Part shown: positions 18,295 to 27,912 of the stretch, piece by piece | How positions within the stretch are numbered: position 1 is the first letter of the stretch | Layout: each line of letters opens with the position of its first letter | Assembly: GCA_042862465.1 (NCBI GenBank) | Contig: JASTVH010000001.1 | Location: 372,001 to 436,000 of the forward strand | Direction: 5' to 3' | Source of the DNA: JASTVH01 sp042862465 | Lineage (GTDB): Bacteria; Pseudomonadota; Gammaproteobacteria; Pseudomonadales; Oleiphilaceae | DNA: 64,000 bases | The notes under the pieces: generated by a model | What the model saw: the letters and a program-made list of their open reading frames with translations, nothing else | The model's database searches: none | Told to the model about the DNA's origin: nothing | Position numbers and translations under genes: made by a program

Positions 18295-19371
18295 CTAGCC
18301 CTTCTTCCTCGCCGGCAGGACGTCTTTCAGCTTGTCCCGCATCTCGAGAATCGCCTTTTCGGTGGTCTCCCAGTCGATGCAGGCATCGGTGACCGAAACG
18401 CCGTACTGCAGGTCATCCAGGTTTTCCGGAATCTTCTGGTTGCCCCAGTTGATGAAACTCTCAACCATCAGGCCAATGATGGATTCGTTGCCTTCGATAA
18501 TCTGATGGGCAATGTCCTGCATCACCAGCGGTTGGATCGCCGGGTCCTTGTTGGAATTAGCGTGGCTGCAGTCCACCATGATCGCTTTGCGCAACCCGGC
18601 CTTTTCCAGATCTTTTTCACACAGGGCGACACTTACCGAGTCGTAGTTGGGCTTGCCGCCGCCTCCGCGCAGAACCACGTGGCCGTATTGGTTGCCCTTG
18701 GTGCGGATAATCGCCACCTGACCTTCCTGGTTGATGCCCAGGAAGCTGTGGGGGTGGGAGACTGACTTCATGGCATTGACTGCCACGTCCAGGCTGCCAT
18801 CCGTGCCGTTCTTGAAGCCGATGGCCATGGACAGGCCACTGCTCATTTCACGATGGGTCTGGGACTCGGTGGTCCGTGCCCCAATGGCCGACCAGGAAAT
18901 GGTGTCCTGCAGGTACTGGGGGGAGATCGGATCCAGCGCCTCGGTGGCTGCAGGCAGACCCAGCTCGGCAATGTCCAGTAGCAGTCGGCGACCGATATGC
19001 AGGCCCTGCTCGATATCGAACGAATCGTTCAGGTGCGGGTCATTGATCAGGCCTTTCCAGCCGATGGTGGTGCGCGGCTTCTCGAAGTAGACGCGCATCA
19101 CCAGATAAAGAGTGTCACTGACCTTGTCGGCCAGGGCGCGCAGGCGCTCGGCGTATTCCCGCGCGGCTTTGGGGTCATGGATGGAGCAGGGGCCGACCAC
19201 GAGAAAGAGTCGGTGATCCTTGCCATCCAGGATGTCATTGATGGTCTGACGGCCTTCAAGCACTGTCTTGGATGCTTCCTCACCAAGCGGCATTTCGCGC
19301 TTGAGAGCTTCCGGAGTAATCAGGATTTCCTGACTGGCCACGTTGGTATTTTCGATCTGGTTGCCTGACAT
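18295..19371 (-). CDS. Class I 3-deoxy-7-phosphoheptulonate (DAHP) synthase
   Basis: This enzyme condenses phosphoenolpyruvate with erythrose 4-phosphate at the head of the shikimate pathway. The 358-residue protein has LFLVVGPCSIHDPKAA, MRVYFEKPRTTIGWKGLINDP, EALDPISPQYLQD, WSAIGARTTESQTHREMSSGLS, GFKNGTDG and VDCSHANSNKDP, all AroF/G/H-type. Which feedback isozyme it is (Phe, Tyr or Trp) cannot be read with confidence. The ATG at 19371 is preferred; an in-frame extension upstream to 19476 lacks family similarity. It is convergent with cysG. Confidence 0.94.
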   Translation of the reverse strand: MSGNQIENTNVASQEILITPEALKREMPLGEEASKTVLEGRQTINDILDGKDHRLFLVVGPCSIHDPKAAREYAERLRALADKVSDTLYLVMRVYFEKPRTTIGWKGLINDPHLNDSFDIEQGLHIGRRLLLDIAELGLPAATEALDPISPQYLQDTISWSAIGARTTESQTHREMSSGLSMAIGFKNGTDGSLDVAVNAMKSVSHPHSFLGINQEGQVAIIRTKGNQYGHVVLRGGGGKPNYDSVSVALCEKDLEKAGLRKAIMVDCSHANSNKDPAIQPLVMQDIAHQIIEGNESIIGLMVESFINWGNQKIPENLDDLQYGVSVTDACIDWETTEKAILEMRDKLKDVLPARKKG

Positions 19372-19698
19372 TGAAACAGTATCCCTAAAACGCGTTGCGA
19401 CATGTCGATTGTCCAGGGCGCTGAGAGGCCTCCGAGAAACATGGCCCGGGCAGGCGAGAATGTCTACGAGGCCCATTGGAGCGCGGCCTGACAGCCGCCG
19501 AGGGCGTTCTATACTGCTGTATTTGCGAATTCAATGCAATCCACATGGGTCTCAAAGTGGCAAGCCTGAGCCTCCATTGCCTCTTCGGTCTGAAGCTTTC
19601 TGGATTCCGGCCAGGGTGTCGTTTATCTTGAGAAGGTATCGAGGTACCCCTGTCACCGGACTGGCTCGGGTTAGGTATTCCACTGATAAAGGAATGTT
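19372..19698. other. Divergent intergenic region (DAHP synthase / DUF1631)
   Basis: These 327 bases separate two divergent genes. On the minus strand a TATAGA box preceded by TTGAAT at about 15 bases (around 19510-19535) is a possible DAHP synthase promoter. I see no TyrR- or TrpR-like palindrome and no convincing promoter for the plus-strand gene beyond its AAAGGA ribosome site. Confidence 0.3.
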
Positions 19699-21441
19699 GT
19701 GAGTCTGATTGAAACGATCATCAACCAGCTGCGGGTTCCTGACCTTCCTTACCCCGTAAAACGCCAAGCTTCCGAAGATGCCCCCGATTGGACGCCGGTG
19801 CTTGCACACGCCTGGCGCAGTCAAACCGACAAGACGGTCATTGCCGTCCTCAAGCAGCACCCGGACCCTTTTACGTTGCGAGCGGTCAACGCGGCCTATC
19901 TGGCCGACCGGATCATGGACATCTATCTGCAGAAGTCCGGCTTGCATGCCACTCTGGTGACGCGGGTGGCCCGGTTGCGGTTCTGGCTCGCCGGTGACCT
20001 GGCGCTCAAGGGTGAGGACGCTGTGGCAACCGCGAGCCCCGTGCGCCAGTGGCTGGACAGCCTGAGCGAACTGCGTGGCTGGAGCGACACCGGCGGACGC
20101 AGTGCCCGGCGTTTGCTGGAAAAGCTCGATCAGCTTGTGGATGTGGTGGGGCAGGCATTCGAAACTGGAGACACGGCCGGGCTCGATCAGTACGTCGCAC
20201 AATGGCAAGCCGACCAGGACAAGCAGCAGGAACGGGTGGAAAAGCTGCGTAAAAGGCTGCTTGAAACGGAGCAGGGGGCCGCGCTCCAGCGCGCCGCGGA
20301 TGGAAAGGCCTGGGCGCTGATGGGGCAGCTGCTGCGGCAAAGGCAGTTGCCAGCGGCCGTGTCTGATTTTCTTAAAACCGACTGGCAACCATTGCTGCGT
20401 CAGATTGCCTACAAACAGGGCACCGGATCCGACCAGTGGCGCCATGCGCGCCGCGCCATGGAATGGTTGATCTGGGCTATGGACCCTGCGCTTTCCAATA
20501 AGGAGCGGGACAAACTGTATCAGGTAGGCGAGAAACTGACCGATACCCTGCAGCAAGTGTGGCGAAGTGCCTCCGACACGCCACCACCAATGGAGGATCT
20601 GGGGGTGATCCAGTCCTTGCTGGTACTGCGGCTGCGGGGGGAGTCGCCCGAGGTGGAGCCGGTCGAGATCCCGGAGCATGATCCCGAGTGGCTGCAAGTA
20701 GACAGCATGGACACGCAGGATTTTGCCGAGCTGACGGGGCAGTGGTTTGTCACCGGCGAGGGCGCCTCCGAAGAGCGGCGATACCTGTTTGCCATTTTTC
20801 CCGAGTCTGGGGAGGCGTTGTGGACCAACGGTCAGGGCGTCAAGCTTGGGGTCGAGTCCCTGCTGGCCGTGCAGGAACAGTTGCGGGATGAGACCTTGGC
20901 CCTGTTACCGCCGGCCCGGCATTTCCAGCAGGTACTGGACGATACCCTGAATGGTTTGGCCAAGGTCCTCGAGGCCCAGAAAAGGCAGCGGGACGCCGCC
21001 CGCGCCAAGGCACAGGCACAGGCCGAGGCCTTGCGCCGCGAACGCGAAGAAGCCGAACGCCGGGAGACGGAAGCAGCTGAGCGCGAGCGCCAGGCTGAAG
21101 CCGAGCGACAGCGCCAGGCCCAGCAGGCCGAGGAAGAAGCCGAGCAGGCCAAACAGGAGGCCCGGGCACGAGATCTGCTCAAGGAGGTGGATGCCCTGGA
21201 GCTGGGAGGATGGATTGAGGTCATCAGTGATGGCGAGAAACAGAAGCTGAAACTGGCGGTGCGGATCAATGCCAGCGGCAAGTTGGTGTTTGTCGATCGA
21301 CTGGGTTTGAACCGCCAGGAAATCAACCGTATGGAACTTCGCGACCGACTGGCCGCGGGAGAGGCGCGCATTCTGAGTCAGGGTGCCGAGTTCGCCGATA
21401 CGTTGTCCCGAGTGGTTGGCCGTATCAGGGTGGGTAAATAA
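19699..21441 (+). CDS. DUF1631 family protein
   Basis: This 580-residue protein has a helical N-terminal half without recognisable catalytic motifs, a long Ala/Glu/Arg/Gln-rich coiled coil (about residues 415-490) and a small C-terminal beta-rich domain (LGGWIEVISDGEKQKLKLAVRINASGKLVFVDRLG). That tail matches the C-terminal part of DUF1631 proteins, whose function is unknown and which often occur near c-di-GMP genes. The GTG start has AAAGGA a few bases upstream. A PilZ-domain gene overlaps its stop by one base, so the two are probably made together and may work in one c-di-GMP response. The domain call is from recall of the C-terminal pattern. Confidence 0.7.
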   Translation: MSLIETIINQLRVPDLPYPVKRQASEDAPDWTPVLAHAWRSQTDKTVIAVLKQHPDPFTLRAVNAAYLADRIMDIYLQKSGLHATLVTRVARLRFWLAGDLALKGEDAVATASPVRQWLDSLSELRGWSDTGGRSARRLLEKLDQLVDVVGQAFETGDTAGLDQYVAQWQADQDKQQERVEKLRKRLLETEQGAALQRAADGKAWALMGQLLRQRQLPAAVSDFLKTDWQPLLRQIAYKQGTGSDQWRHARRAMEWLIWAMDPALSNKERDKLYQVGEKLTDTLQQVWRSASDTPPPMEDLGVIQSLLVLRLRGESPEVEPVEIPEHDPEWLQVDSMDTQDFAELTGQWFVTGEGASEERRYLFAIFPESGEALWTNGQGVKLGVESLLAVQEQLRDETLALLPPARHFQQVLDDTLNGLAKVLEAQKRQRDAARAKAQAQAEALRREREEAERRETEAAERERQAEAERQRQAQQAEEEAEQAKQEARARDLLKEVDALELGGWIEVISDGEKQKLKLAVRINASGKLVFVDRLGLNRQEINRMELRDRLAAGEARILSQGAEFADTLSRVVGRIRVGK

Positions 21442-21839
21442 TGAGCCAAAGCGATGAACAGTTCGAACAGTGGATTCCCAGTGAAGATCAACGGCAGGAA
21501 TATCGGCTGACGGGCCGCGTATGGGTCTATGTGGAAGTCGAGGCGCCGGACCCCATCAGTGGCGCCGACGGACGCTCGCTGCGCTGTTGGTCCAACGACA
21601 TTTCCGCCAACGGCCTGCGATTACAGGCCCCGGAGCCCTTGCCACAGGGCGCGCTGTTGCCCGTGTGCGTGGAGATTGCCGCAGACCAGGCTTACTTCCT
21701 GATGGGGGAAGTCATGTGGTGCCGGCCCTCAGAAGATTCCGAAGGCCAGTTCACGGCGGGCTTTGCACTGCATGAGTCGGATCGGACCTCAATCCTGGAA
21801 TGGAAAGAGGCCATTGCTCAGTTGTTAGCGGGGGATTAG
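21441..21839 (+). CDS. PilZ domain protein (c-di-GMP binding)
   Basis: This is a 132-residue single-domain PilZ protein. It has the two ligand-contact motifs: Arg-x3-Arg in QRQEYRL and (D/N)xSxxG in NDISANGLRL, followed by the beta-barrel strand ending GEVMWCRPSED. The family binds cyclic di-GMP and changes partner activity. It starts at TAATG on the stop of the DUF1631 gene. Its stop overlaps the end of the convergent hydrolase gene by four bases. Confidence 0.85.
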   Translation: MSQSDEQFEQWIPSEDQRQEYRLTGRVWVYVEVEAPDPISGADGRSLRCWSNDISANGLRLQAPEPLPQGALLPVCVEIAADQAYFLMGEVMWCRPSEDSEGQFTAGFALHESDRTSILEWKEAIAQLLAGD

Positions 21840-22906
21840 CCTTCCGCTGCCTGAGCGGATTCGGAGTCATACTCCGGGTCATTCTGGGCGGCAGCCTTGA
21901 ATGCGCCCAGCCCCTCATCCAGGAACTTCTCGGCATCTTTGACGGAGGTTTCCGGGACTTCCTCCATCGGCATATGACCCACCGTCGGGTAAGTGATGAG
22001 CTTGGCGTTGGGAATGTCGTTCAACCATTTATCGGCAATCTTCAACGGGATCCAGTCATCTTCTTCGCCCCACATCAACAGGGTGGGGGCCGAGATGCGG
22101 TAGAACGGCCGGGGATCAAGGTTTTTCGCCTGTTCGTCGATCATCTTCAGGGTTTTAACATAGAGTGGCTTGGCGCCCGGACGCTGGTTCATGCGGACAT
22201 AGCGATAGATATCCTTGTCCTTGATTCGGCGCGGATCCCCGTAGACCCAGCGGACATTAAGCGTGACCACAATCGGAGGCTGGATGTAGTTGCCAATGAA
22301 GGCAATCGGCGGGAACGTGGCCAGGCCCAGGATCCAGGGGGTTTCCTGGGGGTAGCCGAAGGGATCCAGGAGGATCAGCTTGTCGACGCGTGCGGGGTAC
22401 TTGGCGGCATAGCTGGCCGCAATGAAGCCGCCCAGGGAATTGCCGGCAATCGACACCTGTCTCAGATCCAGCTCGTCAATAAACTTGGCCACGGTGTTGA
22501 GCACGTTGTCGGCGTCGAAATCCTCAAGATTTTCCGGGCCCCCGGTCAAGCCATAACCCGGCATGTCCAGTGCGATGACCCGGTGGGTCTTTTTCAGCTC
22601 CTCAACCCAGCCGTCCCAGGTTTGCAGTGCCGAAAAGATGCCATGCATCAGGATGATCGGATCGCCTGAGCCCTGATCCTGATAGTGGATGTTGTAGCCG
22701 TTGATCTCGACGAACTTGGAATGTTCGTTGGTGTAGCGTTCCTTGAGGTCGTCCAGGGGGATTTCCGCGACGCCCATGGCGTTGGCCAGTGTCGGGCTGG
22801 CCTCCATGGCAGCGCCGATACTGGAACATCCGGAAAGCGTGCCGGACAGCACAAGCACTGCAAAAAACATCATCAGAAAGCGTCGAAGCAGAACAGCTGA
22901 CTGCAT
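21836..22906 (-). CDS. Alpha/beta hydrolase lipoprotein
   Basis: The 356-residue precursor has a lipoprotein signal with lipobox LSGC (Cys27) and Ser-Ser after it, which predicts outer-membrane sorting. The alpha/beta hydrolase fold shows the oxyanion HG in ILMHGIF (residues 86-92), the nucleophile elbow GNSLGG (Ser157), an acidic residue in WGEEDDW and the catalytic His in VGHMPMEE. The substrate is unknown; an esterase or lipase role is likely. The tail is acidic. It follows fabI on the same strand after 205 bases and may have its own promoter. Confidence 0.85.
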   Translation of the reverse strand: MQSAVLLRRFLMMFFAVLVLSGTLSGCSSIGAAMEASPTLANAMGVAEIPLDDLKERYTNEHSKFVEINGYNIHYQDQGSGDPIILMHGIFSALQTWDGWVEELKKTHRVIALDMPGYGLTGGPENLEDFDADNVLNTVAKFIDELDLRQVSIAGNSLGGFIAASYAAKYPARVDKLILLDPFGYPQETPWILGLATFPPIAFIGNYIQPPIVVTLNVRWVYGDPRRIKDKDIYRYVRMNQRPGAKPLYVKTLKMIDEQAKNLDPRPFYRISAPTLLMWGEEDDWIPLKIADKWLNDIPNAKLITYPTVGHMPMEEVPETSVKDAEKFLDEGLGAFKAAAQNDPEYDSESAQAAEG

Positions 22907-23111
22907 ACCAAGTATCCCCTGAACGATAAGGCTGGTAATGGAACCACCGAGTTAACGGTCTGCCAGTGGATCGATGCCGCTTAAGGCCTTGCCGGGCAAG
23001 CGCGGCAGGGCGATGAGGGCCACCAAAGCTGGCGATAGTGTACCGATTGTAACGGTGGGTAACAGTGACACAGTTCTGCTGCGACGAGATTGGCCGGGCA
23101 GCCTCACCGTC

Positions 23112-23900
23112 TCAGTCGTCGAGACTACCCATGGCAGTGACGTTGAAGCCGCCGTCGACGTAGAGAATTTCCCCGGTTATGCCGCTCGCCAGGTCGGAAC
23201 ACAGAAAAGCCGCGCTGTTGCCGACTTCCTCTGTGGTCACATTGCGACGCAGGGGCGCGCGCTTGGCATTTTCCGCCAGCATGCGGCGGAAACTCTTGAT
23301 GCCGGAGGCGGCAAGGGTTTTGATAGGGCCGGCGGAAATGCCGTTGACCCGGGTGCCTTCGGGGCCTAGGGAACTGGCCAGATACCGGATGTTGGCTTCA
23401 AGACTGGCCTTGGCCAGCCCCATGACGTTGTAATTGGGCAGCACGCGCTGAGCGCCCAGGTAGGTCATGGCCATGATCGCGCCATTACGGTCCTTCATCA
23501 TCGGGCGGGCAGCGCGGGCCAGGGCGGTCAGGCTGTAAGAGCTGATGTCATGGGCAATGCGAAACCCCTCGCGACTGGTCACGTCGGTGAAGTCGCCATC
23601 CAGGGTTTCTCCCGGTGCAAAGCCCACGGAATGGACCAGGATATCGAGGCCGTCCCAGTGCTCGGCGAGGGCGTCAAAGACGGCATCGATCTGATCATCG
23701 TCAGCGACATCGCAGGGCAGCACGATATCGCTACCCCACTGCTGGGCGAACTTTTCCACGCGAGGCTTGAGTTTTTCATTCTGGTAGGTCAGCGCCAGTG
23801 AGGCCCCCTGGGCATGAAGCGCTTCGGCTATACCGGTCGCAATACTGTGCTTGCTGGCCACGCCCACGACCAAAGCCCGCTTACCCGCTAGAAAACCCAT
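23112..23900 (-). CDS. fabI: Enoyl-[acyl-carrier-protein] reductase (NADH) FabI
   Basis: FabI reduces trans-2-enoyl-ACP in the last step of each fatty-acid elongation cycle. The 262-residue SDR protein has GVASKHSIATGIAEAL for NAD binding, HSVGFAP (the triclosan-contact region) and the catalytic Tyr157 and Lys164 in NYNVMGLAKAS. GEILYVDGGFNVTAMG is the typical C-terminus. It is downstream of yejABEF on the same strand, the Pseudomonas order. Confidence 0.96.
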   Translation of the reverse strand: MGFLAGKRALVVGVASKHSIATGIAEALHAQGASLALTYQNEKLKPRVEKFAQQWGSDIVLPCDVADDDQIDAVFDALAEHWDGLDILVHSVGFAPGETLDGDFTDVTSREGFRIAHDISSYSLTALARAARPMMKDRNGAIMAMTYLGAQRVLPNYNVMGLAKASLEANIRYLASSLGPEGTRVNGISAGPIKTLAASGIKSFRRMLAENAKRAPLRRNVTTEEVGNSAAFLCSDLASGITGEILYVDGGFNVTAMGSLDD

Positions 23901-24072
23901 GAGCTCTTCCTCTTTCTGTCATTCCGATTACTGAAACAAGATACCCGTCCGACCCAGGGCAAAATTGGCACACCGTGCCGTCTGACTCGCTTGGATAGCC
24001 CGGGTCACGAGACTTGGAGCTTCATTGTGACCCGAAGGCGGCACCGTGAGAAGCCGATGAAAGTCTAAGGTC

Positions 24073-25728
24073 TCAGGCGCTGGCTCCGTCGGAACCCCCG
24101 GCCTGATAAAAGAATGCCGCTTCCAGCAGATCCTGGGTGTAAGGGTGCTTGGGGTTTGTGAATACGGTCTCGGCATCACCGGATTCGACAATGCGTCCGT
24201 CCTTGAGGACCAGGATTCGGTGACTCAGGGCCCGGACCACGGCCAGGTCGTGGCTGATAAACAGATAGCTGAGGCGGTATTTGCGTTGCAGCTCCCGCAG
24301 CAGTTCGATGACCTGGGCCTGGACCGTGCGATCCAGTGCGGAGGTGGGTTCGTCCAGGATGATCAGCTCAGGTTTCAGCACCAGGGCCCGGGCAATCGCG
24401 ATCCGCTGACGCTGGCCGCCGGAAAATTCGTGAGGGTAGCGATGGCGTGACAGGGGATCGAGCCCGACATCCTGCAGCGCCTGGATGACCAGATCTTCCT
24501 GCTCCTTTTCGTCGCCACTGCCATGGATGGTCAAACCTTCGCCCACGATTTCGGCAATCGACATGCGGGGGCTCAGGCTACCGTAAGGGTCCTGGAAAAC
24601 CACCTGAATGGTCTTGCGGTAAGGCTTGAAGGCCTTTTGGTTGAGCTGGTCCACCCGCTTGCCGCGAATCCGGATCACGCCCTCGCTGCGTTGCAGTTTA
24701 AGTAGGGCCATCCCCAGGGTGGTCTTGCCGCTGCCGCTCTCTCCAACGATGCCCAGGGTTTCGCCCTCGCGCACGGACAGGGACACCCCGTCGACGGCGA
24801 CGAAACTTTTCAGGGTACGCCCGAACAGGGACTTCTGGAGGGCAAAAGAGACTTTCAGCTGCTCCGTGGCCAGCAGGTCCTTGGCGGAATTCATGACCGG
24901 ATGGGGTTTGCCGTGCGGGTCGGACGCTATGAGCTTGCGGGTGTAGGGGTGCTTCGGGTCGTCGAACAGGGTTTGACAGGGCGCCGATTCCACCACGCGT
25001 CCCTGCTGCATGACCACAACATTTTCGGCGTAGCGCCGCACGATACTGAGGTCGTGGGTAATCAGCAGGACCGCCATGCCCAGCTGTTTGCGCAAACGGT
25101 CCAGCAGCTCAAGAACCTGGCGCTGGACGGTGACATCCAGGGCGGTGGTCGGTTCGTCGGCGATCAGTAGCTCCGGTTCGTTGGCCAGAGCCATGGCAAT
25201 CATGACCCGCTGTTTCTGTCCCCCGGAGAGTTCGTGGGGGTAACTTGTCAAACGGCGCTCGGGTTCAGGGATGCCGACCAGGCTGAGGAGCTCGATAATG
25301 CGATCGCGCGCTTGCGGCCCGCGCATGCCTTTGTGGATCAGCAGGGTTTCCCCGATCTGCTTTTCCACTGTGTGCAGCGGATTCAGGGACGTCATCGGTT
25401 CCTGAAAGATCATGGCGATTCGGTCGCCGCGCAGTGCCCGCAACTCGGGCAGCGACATGCGGGTCACATCTTCACCGTGGAACAGAATGCGACCGTTGGG
25501 GTGGGAGGCGTTGCGGTAATCGAGCAACTGCAGGATAGACAGGGCGGTCACCGATTTTCCGGAACCGCTTTCCCCCACGAGGGCCTTGAATTCCCCTTCC
25601 TGGATGTCAAAGCTGACTTCGTCGACTACGGTCTGGAGTCCCGTGCCGCCCTCGGTCCGTGTAGCGTCATGACGACCAAAGGCAACGCTCAGCTTGTCGA
25701 CGGTCAGAATGGGCGACTTGGTGCTCAT
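24073..25728 (-). CDS. yejF: YejF-type peptide ABC transporter, fused ATPase subunit
   Basis: This 551-residue protein holds two complete ABC ATPase domains. The first has Walker A GESGSGKSVTA and signature LSGGQKQRV; the second has GESGSGKTTLG and FSGGQRQRI, each with a LxxDEPTxALD Walker B. It corresponds to fused OppD/OppF and energises import of peptides (microcin C in E. coli) through YejB/E. It starts two bases after the yejE stop and is the last gene of the yejABEF operon. Confidence 0.92.
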   Translation of the reverse strand: MSTKSPILTVDKLSVAFGRHDATRTEGGTGLQTVVDEVSFDIQEGEFKALVGESGSGKSVTALSILQLLDYRNASHPNGRILFHGEDVTRMSLPELRALRGDRIAMIFQEPMTSLNPLHTVEKQIGETLLIHKGMRGPQARDRIIELLSLVGIPEPERRLTSYPHELSGGQKQRVMIAMALANEPELLIADEPTTALDVTVQRQVLELLDRLRKQLGMAVLLITHDLSIVRRYAENVVVMQQGRVVESAPCQTLFDDPKHPYTRKLIASDPHGKPHPVMNSAKDLLATEQLKVSFALQKSLFGRTLKSFVAVDGVSLSVREGETLGIVGESGSGKTTLGMALLKLQRSEGVIRIRGKRVDQLNQKAFKPYRKTIQVVFQDPYGSLSPRMSIAEIVGEGLTIHGSGDEKEQEDLVIQALQDVGLDPLSRHRYPHEFSGGQRQRIAIARALVLKPELIILDEPTSALDRTVQAQVIELLRELQRKYRLSYLFISHDLAVVRALSHRILVLKDGRIVESGDAETVFTNPKHPYTQDLLEAAFFYQAGGSDGASA

Positions 25729-25730
25729 AG

Positions 25731-26774
25731 TCAGGCGCTCTTCTTGGGATCAAAGGCATCACGGACGGCTTCCCCGACAAACACCAACAACGTCAGCATG
25801 ATCGACAGGGTGACGAAAGCGGTGATGCCGAGCCAGGGGGCCTGCAGGTTGGATTTCCCCTGGGCAATCAGCTCGCCCAGCGAGGGGGATCCCGGCGGCA
25901 TACCGAAGCCCAGGAAGTCCAGGGAAGTCAGGGCGGTGATGGCGCCGGTCAGGAGAAAGGGCGTGAAGGTCAGGGTGGCCACCATGGCATTGGGCAGCAT
26001 GTGCCGGAACATGATGCTGCGGTTGTCCACCCCCAGGGCCCTGGCGGCTCGTACGTACTCAAAATTGCGGGCCCTCAGGAATTCGGCCCTGACCACATCC
26101 ACCAGTGCCATCCAGCTGAACAGCAGCATGATGCCAAGCAACCACCAGAAATTGGGCTGTACCAGGCTGGAGAGGATGATGAGCAGGAACAGGACTGGAA
26201 GCCCCTGCCAAACCTCAATGAATCGCTGCCCCAGCAGATCGATCTTGCCGCCATAGTACCCCTGCACAGCACCGACGATGACCCCGACGACACTGCTGAA
26301 GAAGGTCAGTGTTAACGCGAATATGACTGATATTCGGAAACCATAGATGACGCGGGCCAGTAGGTCGCGGGCCTGATCATCGGTTCCCAGCCAGTGGTCC
26401 GCCGAGGGTGGCGTTGGCGCCGGACTGGGAAGGTCCTTGACCACCGTATCGTAGCTGTAGGGAATCACCGGCCAGAGGAGCCAGCCATTGTTTTCAATCT
26501 CCTCCCGTATGAAGGGATCCCGGTAGTCCGCTTCCGTGGGCAGAAAACCGCCGAATCGCGTTTCCTGGACGGTTTCGAAGATCGGGAAGAACCATTCGTC
26601 CTGGTAGTGCACCACCAGGGGGCGGTCGTTGGCGATGAACTCTGCAAACAGTGACAGCCCGAACAACAGCAGAAAAAGCCACAGGCTCCAGAAGCCGCGA
26701 CGATTGTTGCGGAAGCTTCTCAGTCGGCGTTTCTGAATGGGGGTGAGCCCCTTTTTCCTGATCGTCATACTCAT
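25731..26774 (-). CDS. yejE: YejE-type peptide ABC transporter permease
   Basis: The 347-residue inner-membrane protein has an N-terminal membrane segment (about residues 29-48), a large periplasmic loop with SADHWLGTDDQARDLLARVIYG, and five further segments typical of the DppC/OppC permease domain, with the EAA-type loop EYVRAARALGVDNRSIMFRHMLPNA. It overlaps the yejB stop by four bases (ATGA). Confidence 0.93.
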   Translation of the reverse strand: MSMTIRKKGLTPIQKRRLRSFRNNRRGFWSLWLFLLLFGLSLFAEFIANDRPLVVHYQDEWFFPIFETVQETRFGGFLPTEADYRDPFIREEIENNGWLLWPVIPYSYDTVVKDLPSPAPTPPSADHWLGTDDQARDLLARVIYGFRISVIFALTLTFFSSVVGVIVGAVQGYYGGKIDLLGQRFIEVWQGLPVLFLLIILSSLVQPNFWWLLGIMLLFSWMALVDVVRAEFLRARNFEYVRAARALGVDNRSIMFRHMLPNAMVATLTFTPFLLTGAITALTSLDFLGFGMPPGSPSLGELIAQGKSNLQAPWLGITAFVTLSIMLTLLVFVGEAVRDAFDPKKSA

Positions 26775-27853
26775 TCCCGGGATTCAAAATCGATGCGGGG
26801 GTCGACCAGCATATAGGTGAGGTCGCTGACCAGTTTCAGCACCAGGCCCAGCAGGGTGAAGATGTAGAGCGTGCCAAACATGACCGGATAGTCCCGGTTC
26901 AGCGTGGCCTCGAAACCCAGTAGACCCAGCCCGTCGAGCGAGAAGATCACCTCAATCAGCAGTGCGCCGGTGAAAAACAGCTGCAGGAGCAGCCCCGGCA
27001 GTCCGGCAATCACGATAAGCATGGCATTGCGGAACACATGACCGTAGAGCACCCGTTTTTCTTCCAGTCCCTTGGCCCTGGCCGTGACCACGTATTGCTT
27101 GTTGATCTCATCCAGGAACGAGTTCTTGGTCAGCAGGGTGAGGGTGGCAAAACCGCCGATAACGTTCGCCGTTACCGGTAATACCAGGTGCCAGAAGTAG
27201 TCCAGAACCTGCTCGTACCAGGGCAGGGTCGACCAGTTGGGCGAGGTCAGACCGCGCAGGGGGAACAGGTCCCAGTAGCTGCCGCCGGCAAACAGGACGA
27301 TTAGCAGAATCGCGAACAGGAACCCGGGAATGGCGTAGCCGATGATGATGACGGAACTGGTCCAGACGTCGAATCGCGAGCCGTCTACTACGGCTTTCTT
27401 GATCCCCAGTGGAATGGAGACCAGGTAGATGATGAGCGTCGACCAGAGTCCGATGGATACGGATACGGGCATCTTGTCGATGATCAGATCCACCACCGAC
27501 TGGCCGCGAAAGAAGCTTTCCCCGAAGTCGAAGGTGGCATAGCCCTTGAGCATGATCCAGAAACGCTCGTAGGCCGGCTTGTCAAAGCCGTAGAGTTTCT
27601 CGATACGTTCGATCAGTTCCGGGCGCAGGCCCTCGCTGCCACGATAGCCTGAATCGTTGCCACTGCTCTGCACCTCGGTGCCCGCCGTGCTGCCCATGCG
27701 GTTCTGGACACCACCCTGCATCCCCTGCATCTGGGCCAGGGTTTGTTCCACCGGGCCGCCCGGCGCGGCCTGAACAATGACGAAGTTGAGCAGCATGATA
27801 CCGAGCAGGGTCGGTATGATCAGCAGCAGGCGACGGAGAATATAACGGGCCAT
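26771..27853 (-). CDS. yejB: YejB-type peptide ABC transporter permease
   Basis: This 360-residue DppB/OppB permease begins with MARYILRRLLLIIPTLLGI, has a long periplasmic segment rich in Gly and Gln (about residues 35-75), and the EAA loop YVVTARAKGLEEKRVLYGHVFRNA before the last membrane segments. The C-terminus ends LVDPRIDFESRE. It lies 59 bases after yejA and overlaps yejE. Confidence 0.93.
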   Translation of the reverse strand: MARYILRRLLLIIPTLLGIMLLNFVIVQAAPGGPVEQTLAQMQGMQGGVQNRMGSTAGTEVQSSGNDSGYRGSEGLRPELIERIEKLYGFDKPAYERFWIMLKGYATFDFGESFFRGQSVVDLIIDKMPVSVSIGLWSTLIIYLVSIPLGIKKAVVDGSRFDVWTSSVIIIGYAIPGFLFAILLIVLFAGGSYWDLFPLRGLTSPNWSTLPWYEQVLDYFWHLVLPVTANVIGGFATLTLLTKNSFLDEINKQYVVTARAKGLEEKRVLYGHVFRNAMLIVIAGLPGLLLQLFFTGALLIEVIFSLDGLGLLGFEATLNRDYPVMFGTLYIFTLLGLVLKLVSDLTYMLVDPRIDFESRE

Positions 27854-27912
27854 GGCCGTTTACCCCCGCCGCAAGGGTATGTGGAAGTGCTTGTTGGGAG
27901 CCTTCATGGCGT

